A stretch of 16,278 nucleotides of DNA from Flavobacteriales bacterium UBA720. Lineage in GTDB: Bacteria; Bacteroidota; Bacteroidia; Flavobacteriales; Weeksellaceae. Location: NCBI GenBank assembly GCA_002297505.1, contig DBLQ01000053.1, positions 6,622-22,899 of the forward strand, given 5' to 3'. Below are positions 6,067 through 13,620 of this stretch, piece after piece. The notes under the pieces were generated by a model. The model made no database searches and was not told the origin of the DNA. It saw nothing but the letters and a program-made list of their open reading frames with translations. Each line of letters starts with the position of its first letter. Position 1 is the stretch's first letter. The position numbers were made by a program, and so were the translations under genes.

Positions 6067-8895
6067 ATGAAAGATAATCAGGATTTTATCGAAGTTTATG
6101 GTGCCAGAGAGCACAACCTTAAAAATATATCCGTCAAGATTCCAAGAAACGAATTGGTCGTCATCACGGGATTGTCCGGCAGCGGAAAATCTTCACTGGC
6201 ATTCGACACCATTTTTGCCGAAGGACAGCGCCGATACATCGAAACTTTTTCGGCGTATGCCAGACAGTTTTTAGGTGGCTTGGAGCGCCCGGACGTGGAT
6301 AAGATCGAAGGTCTCTCTCCGGTAATCGCCATCGAGCAGAAAACCACGAACAAAAATCCGCGTTCCACCGTTGGGACCATCACGGAATTGTATGACTTTC
6401 TAAGACTTTTGTTTGCCAGAGTTTCTGATGCTTACTCGCTGAGTTCCGGAAAACGGCTTGTGAGCTACACCGAGGAGCAGATTCTGAATACGATTAAGGA
6501 TAATTTCTCAGGCAAAAAGGTTTACCTGATGGCGCCAGTTGTACGTTCCAGAAAAGGGCATTACCATGAATTGTTCATCCACCTTTCGAAAAAAGGATAT
6601 TCGCAGGCCAGAATTGATGGTGTTTTGCAGGATATTCAATACGATCTGAAACTCGACCGTTACAAAACCCACGATATCGAAGTGGTCATTGACCGCTGGA
6701 TCATTGGCGAGAATGCCTCCGAAGCCAGGATGTCAAAGTCCCTGAAAACTGCGCTTGAAATGGGCGAAGGCATTATTGCGATTCAGGAAATGGGACAGGA
6801 TGAGGTCCACTTTTTCAGCAAGAATCTGATGGATGATTCTACGGGTGATTCTCTGGCGCTTCCGGAGCCGAACACATTTTCCTTCAACTCACCGAAAGGC
6901 CATTGCGAGACTTGCAAAGGTCTTGGTACCATTAAAAAAGTGAACACCGATTACTTCGTAGAAAACGATAAACTCTCCATCAACCAAGGCGCACTGCTGC
7001 CACTGGAACAGATCAAATCCCAGAAATGGATTCTCTCACAGATCAAGTCGATTCTGGAAGTTTTTGATTTAAGTCTTGCTACGCCGTTCAGAGATATTCC
7101 GAAAGAAGCTTTGGAATACATTTATTACGGCTACAGCAGCGATGTTACGAAAGAGCTGAAGCATGCCGGCATTTCCAAAAAAATAAAGATCAATTTCGAA
7201 GGTCTTGTAAAAGTGCTGGAAGAGATTGTGGAAGAACGCGAGAATTACGATGCTGTTTTGGTGGAACGCAACTTCACTACCGAAGAAACCTGTCCGAGCT
7301 GCAAAGGCGCAAGACTGCGACAGGAAAGCCTGAGTTTTAAAATTGACGGAAAAAATATTGCGGAGGTCAATGTTCTCTCGCTGATTGATTTTAAAGATTG
7401 GCTGGCAGACATCAAAGACAAATTTAGCGATAAAAATAAACTGATTGCGCACGAAATTCTTAAGGAAATTGAAACCAGATTACAGTTCCTTTTGGATGTC
7501 GGTTTGGATTATTTGAGTCTCAGCAGAAGCTCCAGGACGCTTTCTGGCGGAGAATCGCAAAGAATTCGATTGGCAACTCAGATCGGTTCTCAGCTGGTAA
7601 ATGTTCTCTATATTTTGGATGAGCCTTCCATCGGTCTTCATCAGCGCGATAACGAAAGATTAATTAACTCGTTGAAACATCTTCGTGATATTGGGAATTC
7701 GGTTCTGGTGGTGGAGCATGACAAAGATATGATTTTGGAGGCCGACCACGTTTTGGACATCGGACCAAAAGCCGGTAAATTTGGTGGAGAAATACTCTGG
7801 CAGGGCAATCCAAAGGATATCACCAAAGCCAAGACCATTACGGCGGATTACATTACCGGAAAACGAAAGATTGAAATTCCCGCTGAGCGCAGAAAAGGCA
7901 ACGGAAAATCCATTGTCCTGAAAGGTGCGAGCGGAAATAACCTGAAAAATGTAACACTGGAGATTCCGCTTGGGAAATTGGTCGTGGTTTCAGGAATTTC
8001 GGGAAGCGGAAAGTCGTCTTTGATTAACGGAACTCTGTACCCGATTCTTAACCGTCATTTTTACAGATCTATCCAAGAACCTTTGCCTTATAAAAGCATC
8101 GATGGTATTGACAATATCGACAAAATTGTGGATGTGGACCAAAGCCCGATTGGTAGAACGCCACGTTCCAATCCGGCAACTTACACGGGAATGTTCACGG
8201 ACATCAGAAATCTTTTCGCCGAATTGCCGGAAAGTAAAATCCGTGGTTACAAGGCCGGCCGTTTTTCTTTCAATGTGAAAGGAGGACGCTGCGAAACCTG
8301 TCAGGGCGGCGGTTTGAAAGTCATTGAAATGAATTTCCTTCCCGATGTTTATGTGCATTGCGAAACCTGCCACGGCAAACGTTTCAACCGTGAAACGCTG
8401 GAAGTTCGCTACAAAGGAAAGTCCATTTCGGATGTTCTCGATATGACCATTAATGAAGCAGTAGAATTCTTCCAGCCGATTCCGAAAATCTTTAACAAAG
8501 TCAAGACTCTGAAAGATGTCGGCCTGGGTTATATCACCATTGGACAGCAGTCTACAACTTTAAGTGGAGGCGAAGCACAGCGTGTGAAACTGGCCACAGA
8601 ATTGTCCAAAAGACAAACTGGAAATACCTTGTATATCCTCGATGAGCCTACGACAGGACTTCATTTCGAAGATGTGAAAATCCTGATGGAAGCCATTAGG
8701 CAACTGGTAGAATTAGGAAATTCCTTCATCATCATCGAACATAATATGGATGTCATTAAATTGGCTGACCATATCATCGATGTCGGTCCGGAAGGCGGAA
8801 AACACGGTGGCCAAATCATTGCCCAAGGCACGCCGGAAGAAGTAATCAAATCTAAAAAAAGTCTTACCGCCAAGTTTCTGAAGAAGGAATTATAA
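6067..8895 (+). CDS. uvrA: Excinuclease ABC subunit A (UvrA)
   Basis: UvrA, 942 residues, full length. It is the damage-sensing ATPase of nucleotide excision repair and loads UvrB. It has two ABC ATPase modules. The first has Walker A GLSGSGKS (35-42) and signature LSGGESQR (492-499). The second has Walker A GISGSGKS (643-650) and signature LSGGEAQR (832-839), then Walker B YILDEP. The C-terminal zinc module is complete (C742, C745, C765, C768), and CPSC is present at 409-412. At the first zinc module only CETC (280-283) is present; no CxxC pair precedes FSFNSPKGHC, unlike E. coli UvrA. A second CDS starts 38 bases after the stop, but with its own -7 element. Annotation as UvrA is firm; some Bacteroidota carry additional UvrA paralogues. 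Confidence 0.98.
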   Translation: MKDNQDFIEVYGAREHNLKNISVKIPRNELVVITGLSGSGKSSLAFDTIFAEGQRRYIETFSAYARQFLGGLERPDVDKIEGLSPVIAIEQKTTNKNPRSTVGTITELYDFLRLLFARVSDAYSLSSGKRLVSYTEEQILNTIKDNFSGKKVYLMAPVVRSRKGHYHELFIHLSKKGYSQARIDGVLQDIQYDLKLDRYKTHDIEVVIDRWIIGENASEARMSKSLKTALEMGEGIIAIQEMGQDEVHFFSKNLMDDSTGDSLALPEPNTFSFNSPKGHCETCKGLGTIKKVNTDYFVENDKLSINQGALLPLEQIKSQKWILSQIKSILEVFDLSLATPFRDIPKEALEYIYYGYSSDVTKELKHAGISKKIKINFEGLVKVLEEIVEERENYDAVLVERNFTTEETCPSCKGARLRQESLSFKIDGKNIAEVNVLSLIDFKDWLADIKDKFSDKNKLIAHEILKEIETRLQFLLDVGLDYLSLSRSSRTLSGGESQRIRLATQIGSQLVNVLYILDEPSIGLHQRDNERLINSLKHLRDIGNSVLVVEHDKDMILEADHVLDIGPKAGKFGGEILWQGNPKDITKAKTITADYITGKRKIEIPAERRKGNGKSIVLKGASGNNLKNVTLEIPLGKLVVVSGISGSGKSSLINGTLYPILNRHFYRSIQEPLPYKSIDGIDNIDKIVDVDQSPIGRTPRSNPATYTGMFTDIRNLFAELPESKIRGYKAGRFSFNVKGGRCETCQGGGLKVIEMNFLPDVYVHCETCHGKRFNRETLEVRYKGKSISDVLDMTINEAVEFFQPIPKIFNKVKTLKDVGLGYITIGQQSTTLSGGEAQRVKLATELSKRQTGNTLYILDEPTTGLHFEDVKILMEAIRQLVELGNSFIIIEHNMDVIKLADHIIDVGPEGGKHGGQIIAQGTPEEVIKSKKSLTAKFLKKEL

Positions 8896-8902
8896 TTGGT
8901 AC

Positions 8903-8910
8903 TAAATTTG
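8903..8910 (+). promoter_or_regulatory. Candidate -7 element of the small lipoprotein gene
   Basis: TAAATTTG matches TAnnTTTG, lies just after the uvrA stop, and ends 23 bases before the ATG at 8934. This suggests the small gene can be transcribed independently of uvrA. Confidence 0.45.
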
Positions 8911-8933
8911 TCCGATTAACGAAAATTAGAAGT

Positions 8934-9125
8934 ATGAAATCATTTAAAATGTATGTCGCAGCGGGCGTTTTTGCCTTGACATTAATTTCCTGCGACGTCC
9001 GAACCGGAACCTATGGCAGCAGCAATCGCAGCGTAAGAGCCGGCAAATCGATTCCGCCAGGCCAGGCCAAAAAAATCTACGGTACTAAATCGGCAAGGCC
9101 ATTTGCACCGGGACAGAATAAATAA
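8934..9125 (+). CDS. Small lipoprotein with PPGQ/APGQ motifs
   Basis: A 63-residue predicted lipoprotein. The signal peptide MKSFKMYVAAGVFALTLISC places the lipidated Cys at residue 20. The mature part is short, basic and rich in Gly, Ser and Pro. It has two related motifs: IPPGQAKKIYGTKSA and, at the end, RPFAPGQNK. I have seen similar small proteins with PPGQ-K-K endings in flavobacterial genomes, where automatic annotation sometimes uses names such as quinol oxidase subunit 4; nothing here supports an oxidase role. An alternative start at 8949 would shorten the signal peptide. The gene follows uvrA by 38 bases and ends at a strong terminator (9133). Its reality is supported by the lipobox, the -7 element and the terminator. 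Confidence 0.75.
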   Translation: MKSFKMYVAAGVFALTLISCDVRTGTYGSSNRSVRAGKSIPPGQAKKIYGTKSARPFAPGQNK

Positions 9126-9132
9126 AACAAGC

Positions 9133-9167
9133 AAGGATTTTGAAATTTCAAAATCCTTTTTCTTTTT
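9133..9167 (+). terminator. Terminator after the small lipoprotein gene
   Basis: A perfect 26-base palindrome (AAGGATTTTGAAA at 9133-9145, its complement at 9146-9158) is followed by a T-rich run to 9167. It lies 7 bases after the stop codon. Confidence 0.85.
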
Positions 9168-9227
9168 GCCAATGTTAAATTTTCAATATCAATGTTAATT
9201 TAATATGAACCAAATGTAAATATTATG

Positions 9228-9235
9228 TAACTTTG
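9228..9235 (+). promoter_or_regulatory. Candidate -7 element of the exported 131-residue protein gene
   Basis: TAACTTTG matches TAnnTTTG and ends 40 bases before the ATG at 9276, downstream of the terminator at 9133. No clear -33 element. Confidence 0.45.
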
Positions 9236-9275
9236 TCGTAACATTGGAAAAGTAATAACTTAAAATCAATTGATT

Positions 9276-9671
9276 ATGGACAAGAAAATGCTAGCGCTAT
9301 CAATATTTTTATTTGGATTTTTGGGAATGTTCAACTTAGTGAAAGCCCAAACTTCAGACAACAAAATACAGGAAGTCTTCCTTAATTCGGGAGACGGTTT
9401 CGGAGAGTTAAGAAAATTATTGAAAGATAATTTCGACTTCAGCAACCATGATTATAAAGAAGGAATCGTGAATTCCAACGTGAGATTTAGCCTTTCGGAA
9501 GACGGAAAAATCACCAATGTCCACGCCAACGGAGACTGTAAAAACGTGAGCAAAGAAATCGAAAACGTTTTGTCACACCTCATTTATAAAGTGGATATGG
9601 AGAAACTCAGCCAAAAAATGGTCGCATCATCCTACGTAATGCCGGTGAGCGTTATGATTGATAACCGATAA
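9276..9671 (+). CDS. Small exported protein, possible TonB C-terminal-like domain
   Basis: A 131-residue protein with an N-terminal signal peptide (MDKKMLALSIFLFGFLGMFNLVKAQ, cleavage probably before or near AQ), so it is likely periplasmic. I chose the ATG at 9276 over the in-frame TTG at 9270, because the ATG gives the typical Met-Asp-Lys-Lys signal start. The mature part contains GIVNSNVRFSLSEDGKITNV, followed by a helix KEIENVLSHLIYKV. This strand-turn-strand-helix order resembles the C-terminal domain of TonB-like proteins, where V-F-V---DG-I--V is common. The resemblance is weak, and there is no N-terminal periplasmic linker or PXP region, so I do not call it TonB. It is a monocistronic unit between the -7 element at 9228 and the terminator at 9701. 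Confidence 0.75.
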   Translation: MDKKMLALSIFLFGFLGMFNLVKAQTSDNKIQEVFLNSGDGFGELRKLLKDNFDFSNHDYKEGIVNSNVRFSLSEDGKITNVHANGDCKNVSKEIENVLSHLIYKVDMEKLSQKMVASSYVMPVSVMIDNR

Positions 9672-9700
9672 GAATTAAAAGTTTAAATTGTTAGTAGAAA

Positions 9701-9729
9701 GTCATACATTTTGGTGTATGGCTTTTTTT
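9701..9729 (+). terminator. Terminator after the exported 131-residue protein gene
   Basis: GTCATACA (9701-9708) pairs with TGTATGGC (9715-9722), with one wobble, around a 6-base loop. Seven T residues follow (9723-9729). Confidence 0.85.
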
Positions 9730-9742
9730 GGGACTAAATTTT

Positions 9743-9959
9743 AAACCACAAATCGAAGATTCGACGTAGTCAAAAGTCACAAAGTTTTTTATCACTTTGA
9801 AATAATTAAAATTTCCCTCGACATTTTAGTCATTCCGAAAGAATCTCAATTTGATTGTTGAGATTCCTTCGGAATGACAGATATTACTTTTAATAATACT
9901 GAAAAATATAAAATTTCTTTTGTGACTTTTGACTACGTCGAATCTTCGATTTGTGGTTT
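9743..9959. repeat. Nested inverted-repeat element (MITE-like), outer arms
   Basis: The 41 bases at 9743-9783 are the exact reverse complement of 9919-9959, giving a perfect 41-bp inverted repeat around 135 bases. The arms begin AAACCACAAATCG on the left and end CGATTTGTGGTTT on the right. A second, independent inverted repeat lies in the middle (9829-9878). There is no coding frame of note inside, no transposase nearby and no evident target-site duplication at the ends (the flanks are T-rich). The 217-base element fills most of the gap between the terminator at 9701 and the CoA transferase A gene. It could be a non-autonomous mobile element or a structured RNA or DNA element. Confidence 0.85.
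9829..9878. repeat. Inner inverted repeat of the nested element
   Basis: The 21 bases at 9829-9849 pair with 9858-9878 with one mismatch (A at 9840), around an 8-base loop (9850-9857). The arm begins GTCATTCCGAA and contains a smaller palindrome of the ATTCC-GAA-GGAAT type on the right side. Short repeats starting GTCATTCCG are, from memory, common in intergenic regions of Chryseobacterium-like genomes. Confidence 0.85.
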
Positions 9960-10069
9960 TTATTTCCGAGAATTTAAGTCTTTCATCTTTTCTCTATTTT
10001 CTTTTTTCTAATAGACGGATTTTTCTATATTTATCAACCAACAATTGGAACAAAAGAAACCTCAGTTTT

Positions 10070-10768
10070 ATGATTGATAAAAGAGTAAAGAACGCTCAGG
10101 AAGCGCTGAAAGATATTGAAAACGGAATGACGATAATGCTTGGTGGATTCGGGCTTTGCGGGATTCCGGAGAATTGTATTTCAGAATTGGTGAAGAAAAA
10201 TGTCAATGACCTGACTTGCATTTCCAACAATGCCGGTGTGGACGATTTCGGTTTGGGATTATTGCTTCAAAAAAAGCAAATCAAGAAAATGATCTCTTCT
10301 TATGTTGGCGAAAACGCAGAATTCGAGCGCCAAATGCTTTCCGGAGAATTGGAAGTAGAACTCACGCCACAAGGAACATTGGCAGAAAAATGCAGAGCAG
10401 CACAAGCCGGGATTCCTGCTTTTTACACGCCGGCAGGCTACGGAACCGAAGTGGCGGAAGGCAAGGAAGTCAAAGATTTCAACGGTAAACCTCATATTCT
10501 GGAACACGCTTACCACGCCGAATTCTCCATCGTAAAAGCTTGGAAAGGCGACCACGCTGGAAATTTGATTTTCAAAGGTTCGGCTCGCAATTTTAATTTT
10601 CCAATGGCTGGAGCCGGAAAAATTACCATTGCAGAAGTGGAAGAACTGGTAGAACCAGGACAACTAGACCCCAATGAAATCCATATTCCTGGAATTATGG
10701 TTCAAAGAATTTTCCAGGGAGAGAATTATGAGAAAAGGATTGAACAGAGGACTGTGAGAAAAAAATAA
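10070..10768 (+). CDS. scoA: 3-oxoacid CoA transferase subunit A (SCOT type)
   Basis: Subunit A of a two-subunit succinyl-CoA:3-ketoacid CoA transferase, 232 residues. With subunit B it moves CoA from succinyl-CoA to acetoacetate or similar acids, in ketone-body, branched-chain amino acid or fatty-acid catabolism. Family motifs are GGFGLCGIPENCI (25-37), SNNAG (52-56), TPQGTLAEKCRAA (99-111), GIPAFYTPAGYGT (114-126) and KGSARNFNFPMA (169-180). The open frame extends upstream to 9929, but that part is encoded by the right arm of the inverted repeat and is not family-like. The start MIDKRVKNAQEAL at 10070 is the natural one. Subunit B lies on the same strand 2.85 kb downstream instead of adjacent. 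A terminator follows immediately, so A and B cannot share a simple transcript. Confidence 0.95.
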   Translation: MIDKRVKNAQEALKDIENGMTIMLGGFGLCGIPENCISELVKKNVNDLTCISNNAGVDDFGLGLLLQKKQIKKMISSYVGENAEFERQMLSGELEVELTPQGTLAEKCRAAQAGIPAFYTPAGYGTEVAEGKEVKDFNGKPHILEHAYHAEFSIVKAWKGDHAGNLIFKGSARNFNFPMAGAGKITIAEVEELVEPGQLDPNEIHIPGIMVQRIFQGENYEKRIEQRTVRKK

Positions 10769-10769
10769 G

Positions 10770-10797
10770 AAAGCGCTGAAATTTCAGCGCTTTTTTT
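10770..10797. terminator. Bidirectional terminator after CoA transferase subunit A
   Basis: A perfect 24-base palindrome at 10770-10793 (half-site AAAGCGCTGAAA) is followed on plus by T residues to 10797. On minus it is followed by TTTC and a T-rich stretch, so it can also end the lipoprotein gene whose stop is at 10800. Confidence 0.9.
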
Positions 10798-10799
10798 AT

Positions 10800-11636
10800 T
10801 TAATTACATTTATATTCAGCAATTGTAGGATAATTATTCTCATTATAACTGTAGGCGAATATTTCAGTTTCTTGAGAATAAATACTATTATCAACAATGA
10901 ATTTTTTGGTTAATTTAGTATAATTGTTTTTTGAGAATCTTATATACATATAATCTTCGAAAGGAACTTGGATACCTCTAAAAGGATTTTTAAAAGTGTC
11001 GTAGTTAGAATACTCTAATATAGTTGTTGTCTTGTAGTTTTCTAATGTTGCGGTAGATATTGTAACAGATTGTAGATTGTCATTAGAGTCATATACAACA
11101 GCGTGATTTTCATTTAAATCTAAAGCTCCCAAAATATTATAATGTTCTCCAACAACTGATATTACTCTATTCTTAACATCATAATAGTATTTATATTTAA
11201 TTTTTGAACTGAGATTACTATTTAGATTTGTTAAAATTATTTCTTTTGAAGACAACCTTCCATTGGTATAAAGTAAGTTTTCTAATTTTTGTTTATTATA
11301 AGAATCAGGTTCATATATAATTTTAATTGGTAAATTATTTGAATCATACACTATGTTGGTTGTACTTTTTAATTTTGTTGTATAAGTAGGCGTTGGTAAT
11401 GGATTACCAGGGACTTCCCCTGATTGGATAATTGAGAAATCCAGTTGTTTTATTAAGTTTTTGTTAGAATCGTATATATATTCGGAAGTGAAAAATTCTT
11501 GTCCTACAAGCTTTATAGTTACAAGATTAAATTTTGTTATAAAACATTTTTTTTCAGTTGGTTCTTCAATTAAATCTGTTGAGTTATTACAAGAGTAGGA
11601 AAGTAATAATATCAATAAATAGAAACTTATTTTCAT
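10800..11636 (-). CDS. Lipoprotein with YD-like repeats
   Basis: A 278-residue predicted lipoprotein: signal peptide MKISFYLLILLLSYSC with lipidated Cys16, then a short Asn/Ser linker. The mature part is built from short repeats of the form Y-D-S-N--L-IK: YDSNKNLIKQ, YDSNNLPIKI, YTNGRLSSKE, YDVKNRVISV and YDSNDNLQSV. These resemble RHS/YD-type beta repeats seen in many Bacteroidota surface lipoproteins. It ends in ENNYPTIAEYKCN. A surface-exposed beta protein is likely; the ligand is unknown. Codon use is visibly richer in A and T than in the flanking genes (many ATA, TTA and AAT codons), which hints at recent gain or fast evolution. It sits inside the split CoA transferase locus and has its own -7 element at 11664. 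Confidence 0.8.
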   Translation of the reverse strand: MKISFYLLILLLSYSCNNSTDLIEEPTEKKCFITKFNLVTIKLVGQEFFTSEYIYDSNKNLIKQLDFSIIQSGEVPGNPLPTPTYTTKLKSTTNIVYDSNNLPIKIIYEPDSYNKQKLENLLYTNGRLSSKEIILTNLNSNLSSKIKYKYYYDVKNRVISVVGEHYNILGALDLNENHAVVYDSNDNLQSVTISTATLENYKTTTILEYSNYDTFKNPFRGIQVPFEDYMYIRFSKNNYTKLTKKFIVDNSIYSQETEIFAYSYNENNYPTIAEYKCN

Positions 11637-11663
11637 CTTAGATTATGCATCAAGTTTATTGCG

Positions 11664-11671
11664 CAAATATA
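11664..11671 (-). promoter_or_regulatory. Candidate -7 element of the YD-repeat lipoprotein gene
   Basis: TATATTTG on the minus strand matches TAnnTTTG and ends 27 bases before the ATG at 11636. It lies in a very AT-rich spacer, so a chance match is more likely here than elsewhere. Confidence 0.4.
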
Positions 11672-11713
11672 TATATTTATAACTTGAAAAAAAATTTATT
11701 TAAAAATAGAACT

Positions 11714-13501
11714 TTAAACCTTCCTCTCCCCAATCTGTTGTCTCCACATCGCATAATACAACCCTTTTTCTGCAATCAGGTTGTCGTGGGAGCCGGTTTC
11801 TATGACTTGTCCGCGTTCCAAGACGTAGATTCTGTCGGCGTGCATAATGGTGCTTAATCTATGGGCAATCAGAACTGTAATTTGTTCTTTTTCCTGAGAA
11901 ATTTCTTTGATGGTTGAGGTGATTTCTTCTTCGGTAATACTGTCCAAAGCGGATGTGGCTTCGTCAAAAATCAATAAATGTGGTTTTCTGAGTAACGCTC
12001 TTGCGATTGCAATTCTCTGCTTTTCGCCACCACTTAATTTCAGTCCGCCTTCGCCGATAACCGTTTCGATGCCTTTTTCTGCACGTTCAAGCAAATTTTT
12101 GGTGCTGGATTTTCTCAATGCAACTTCAATGTCTTCTTCGCTGGCATTTGGATTCACGAAAAGGAGATTTTCTTTGATGGTTCCTGCAAAAAGTTGTGTG
12201 TCCTGAGTCACAAATCCAATCTGATTTCTCAATTCATCAAAATCAAATTCCTTCCCGTTGATTTGATTATAAAAGATATTCCCTTCCTGAGGTCTGTACA
12301 ATCCAACCAACAACTTGACCAATGTACTTTTCCCGGAACCACTTGGGCCGACAAACGCAATGGTTTCGCCATTTTTGACATCAAAAGAAATGTTATTCAA
12401 AGCTTTATATTGCGCCGACTGATGTTTGAAAGAAACGTGTTTGAATTCCAATTCCTCAATGGCGCCAATTTTTTTCGGCGTGTGTGGCTTCTCTTCAACA
12501 GGCTTTTTCATAAGGTTATCAAAGTTTTTTAATGAGGCCTCAGCTTCACGGTAAGAAATGATGATATTCCCGATTTCCTGCATCGGACCGAAAATAAAGA
12601 AACCATAAAACATCAAGGACAGATATTGTCCCGGGGTTACCACGTCTCTGAAAATCAGGTATAGAAGTGTCAAAGTAATCATCTGCTGAAGAAAATTGAC
12701 CATCGTACCCTGAATAAAACTCAACGAACGGATGCTTTTGACTTTTTTCAGTTCAAGCCCGAGAATTTTGTAAGTGTTATTATTCAAGCGTTTGATTTCC
12801 TGCTGTGTGAGCCCAAGACTTTTAACGATTTCAATATTTCTCAGACTTTCGGTGGTGCTTCCCGCCAGGCTTGTGGTTTCCATCACGATGGTTTTCTGGA
12901 TGTTTTTAATCCTTTTGCTCAGAAGGTTAGTTACAAAAGCAATCAGAAAAATACCGACCGTGTACACCGGCATAATAGACCAATGCAGTCTGATAGCGTA
13001 AACCGAAACGAAAATGATGCTGACTAAAATCCCGAAGAAGACATTGATGAAGTTGGTAATAAATTTCACCGAATCTTCTCTCACTTTGGTGAGAATCGAC
13101 AGCGTTTCGCCACTTCTCTGATCCTCAAATTCCTGATAAGGCAACGCCATGGAATGTTGCAGACCGTCCGTGAAAATATGTGCACCAAATTTTTGTGTGA
13201 TCACGCTCACCGCGTAGTCCTGAAATGCTTTGGCAATCCGGCTCACCATCGCCGTACCGATCAGCAAACCCAAAAAATAAAATGCGCCGTGATAGATATC
13301 GGTGCCGTAAAGGAACTGATTCAGCGTTCTGGGAATGGTCTTGGCTTTGTCAAAAAAGTGTGGATGCGTCACCAGATTGTCCAGGATGTTTCCCGTGATG
13401 GCCGGGGCAAAAAGTGAAAAGACCTGATTGATGGTGGCGAGTGCAAGTGAAATGATAATCAGCCATTTGTGCGGTTTGAGATACTGTAATAATGTTTTCA
13501 T
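11714..13501 (-). CDS. ABC exporter, fused permease-ATPase (MsbA/multidrug type)
   Basis: A 595-residue half-transporter with an N-terminal membrane domain (about six helices, residues 10-320) and a C-terminal ATPase domain (from about 350), in the type IV exporter arrangement of MsbA and multidrug ABC proteins. It probably acts as a homodimer in the inner membrane to export lipids or hydrophobic compounds. ATPase motifs are complete: Walker A GPSGSGKS (385-392), Q-loop near TQDTQ (432-436), signature LSGGEKQR (489-496), Walker B LLIFDE (509-514) and H-loop AHRLS (His547). The substrate cannot be assigned. It is divergent from CoA transferase subunit B, with a -7 element at 13514. No clear terminator is seen between it and the lipoprotein gene downstream, so read-through is possible. 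Confidence 0.95.
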   Translation of the reverse strand: MKTLLQYLKPHKWLIIISLALATINQVFSLFAPAITGNILDNLVTHPHFFDKAKTIPRTLNQFLYGTDIYHGAFYFLGLLIGTAMVSRIAKAFQDYAVSVITQKFGAHIFTDGLQHSMALPYQEFEDQRSGETLSILTKVREDSVKFITNFINVFFGILVSIIFVSVYAIRLHWSIMPVYTVGIFLIAFVTNLLSKRIKNIQKTIVMETTSLAGSTTESLRNIEIVKSLGLTQQEIKRLNNNTYKILGLELKKVKSIRSLSFIQGTMVNFLQQMITLTLLYLIFRDVVTPGQYLSLMFYGFFIFGPMQEIGNIIISYREAEASLKNFDNLMKKPVEEKPHTPKKIGAIEELEFKHVSFKHQSAQYKALNNISFDVKNGETIAFVGPSGSGKSTLVKLLVGLYRPQEGNIFYNQINGKEFDFDELRNQIGFVTQDTQLFAGTIKENLLFVNPNASEEDIEVALRKSSTKNLLERAEKGIETVIGEGGLKLSGGEKQRIAIARALLRKPHLLIFDEATSALDSITEEEITSTIKEISQEKEQITVLIAHRLSTIMHADRIYVLERGQVIETGSHDNLIAEKGLYYAMWRQQIGERKV

Positions 13502-13513
13502 AATCTATGGCTG

Positions 13514-13521
13514 CAAAATTA
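13514..13521 (-). promoter_or_regulatory. Candidate -7 element of the ABC exporter gene
   Basis: TAATTTTG on the minus strand matches TAnnTTTG and ends 12 bases before the ATG at 13501, implying a very short leader. No clear -33 element. Confidence 0.45.
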
Positions 13522-13620
13522 CAGATATAAATCCGATTGTATAATGAATATTTACAGTGGCTGAAAAAGCATTTTTCTATCACGCGAAATAATGATATAT
13601 TGCAACAACAATTTCTATTT

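Noticed and set aside
4933..8895. S1/P1 nuclease and UvrA as a joint DNA defence or repair system
   Set aside because: The nuclease has a secretion signal and acts outside the cytoplasm, has its own promoter and terminator, and the genes are divergent across 339 bases.
9929..10069. N-terminal extension of the CoA transferase A frame
   Set aside because: The extra 47 residues are encoded partly by the right arm of the inverted repeat, are not family-like, and precede a normal family start at 10070.
13537..13620. N-terminal extension of the CoA transferase B frame
   Set aside because: The extra 28 residues do not resemble the family; MLTKEQIAQRI at 13621 is the usual start.
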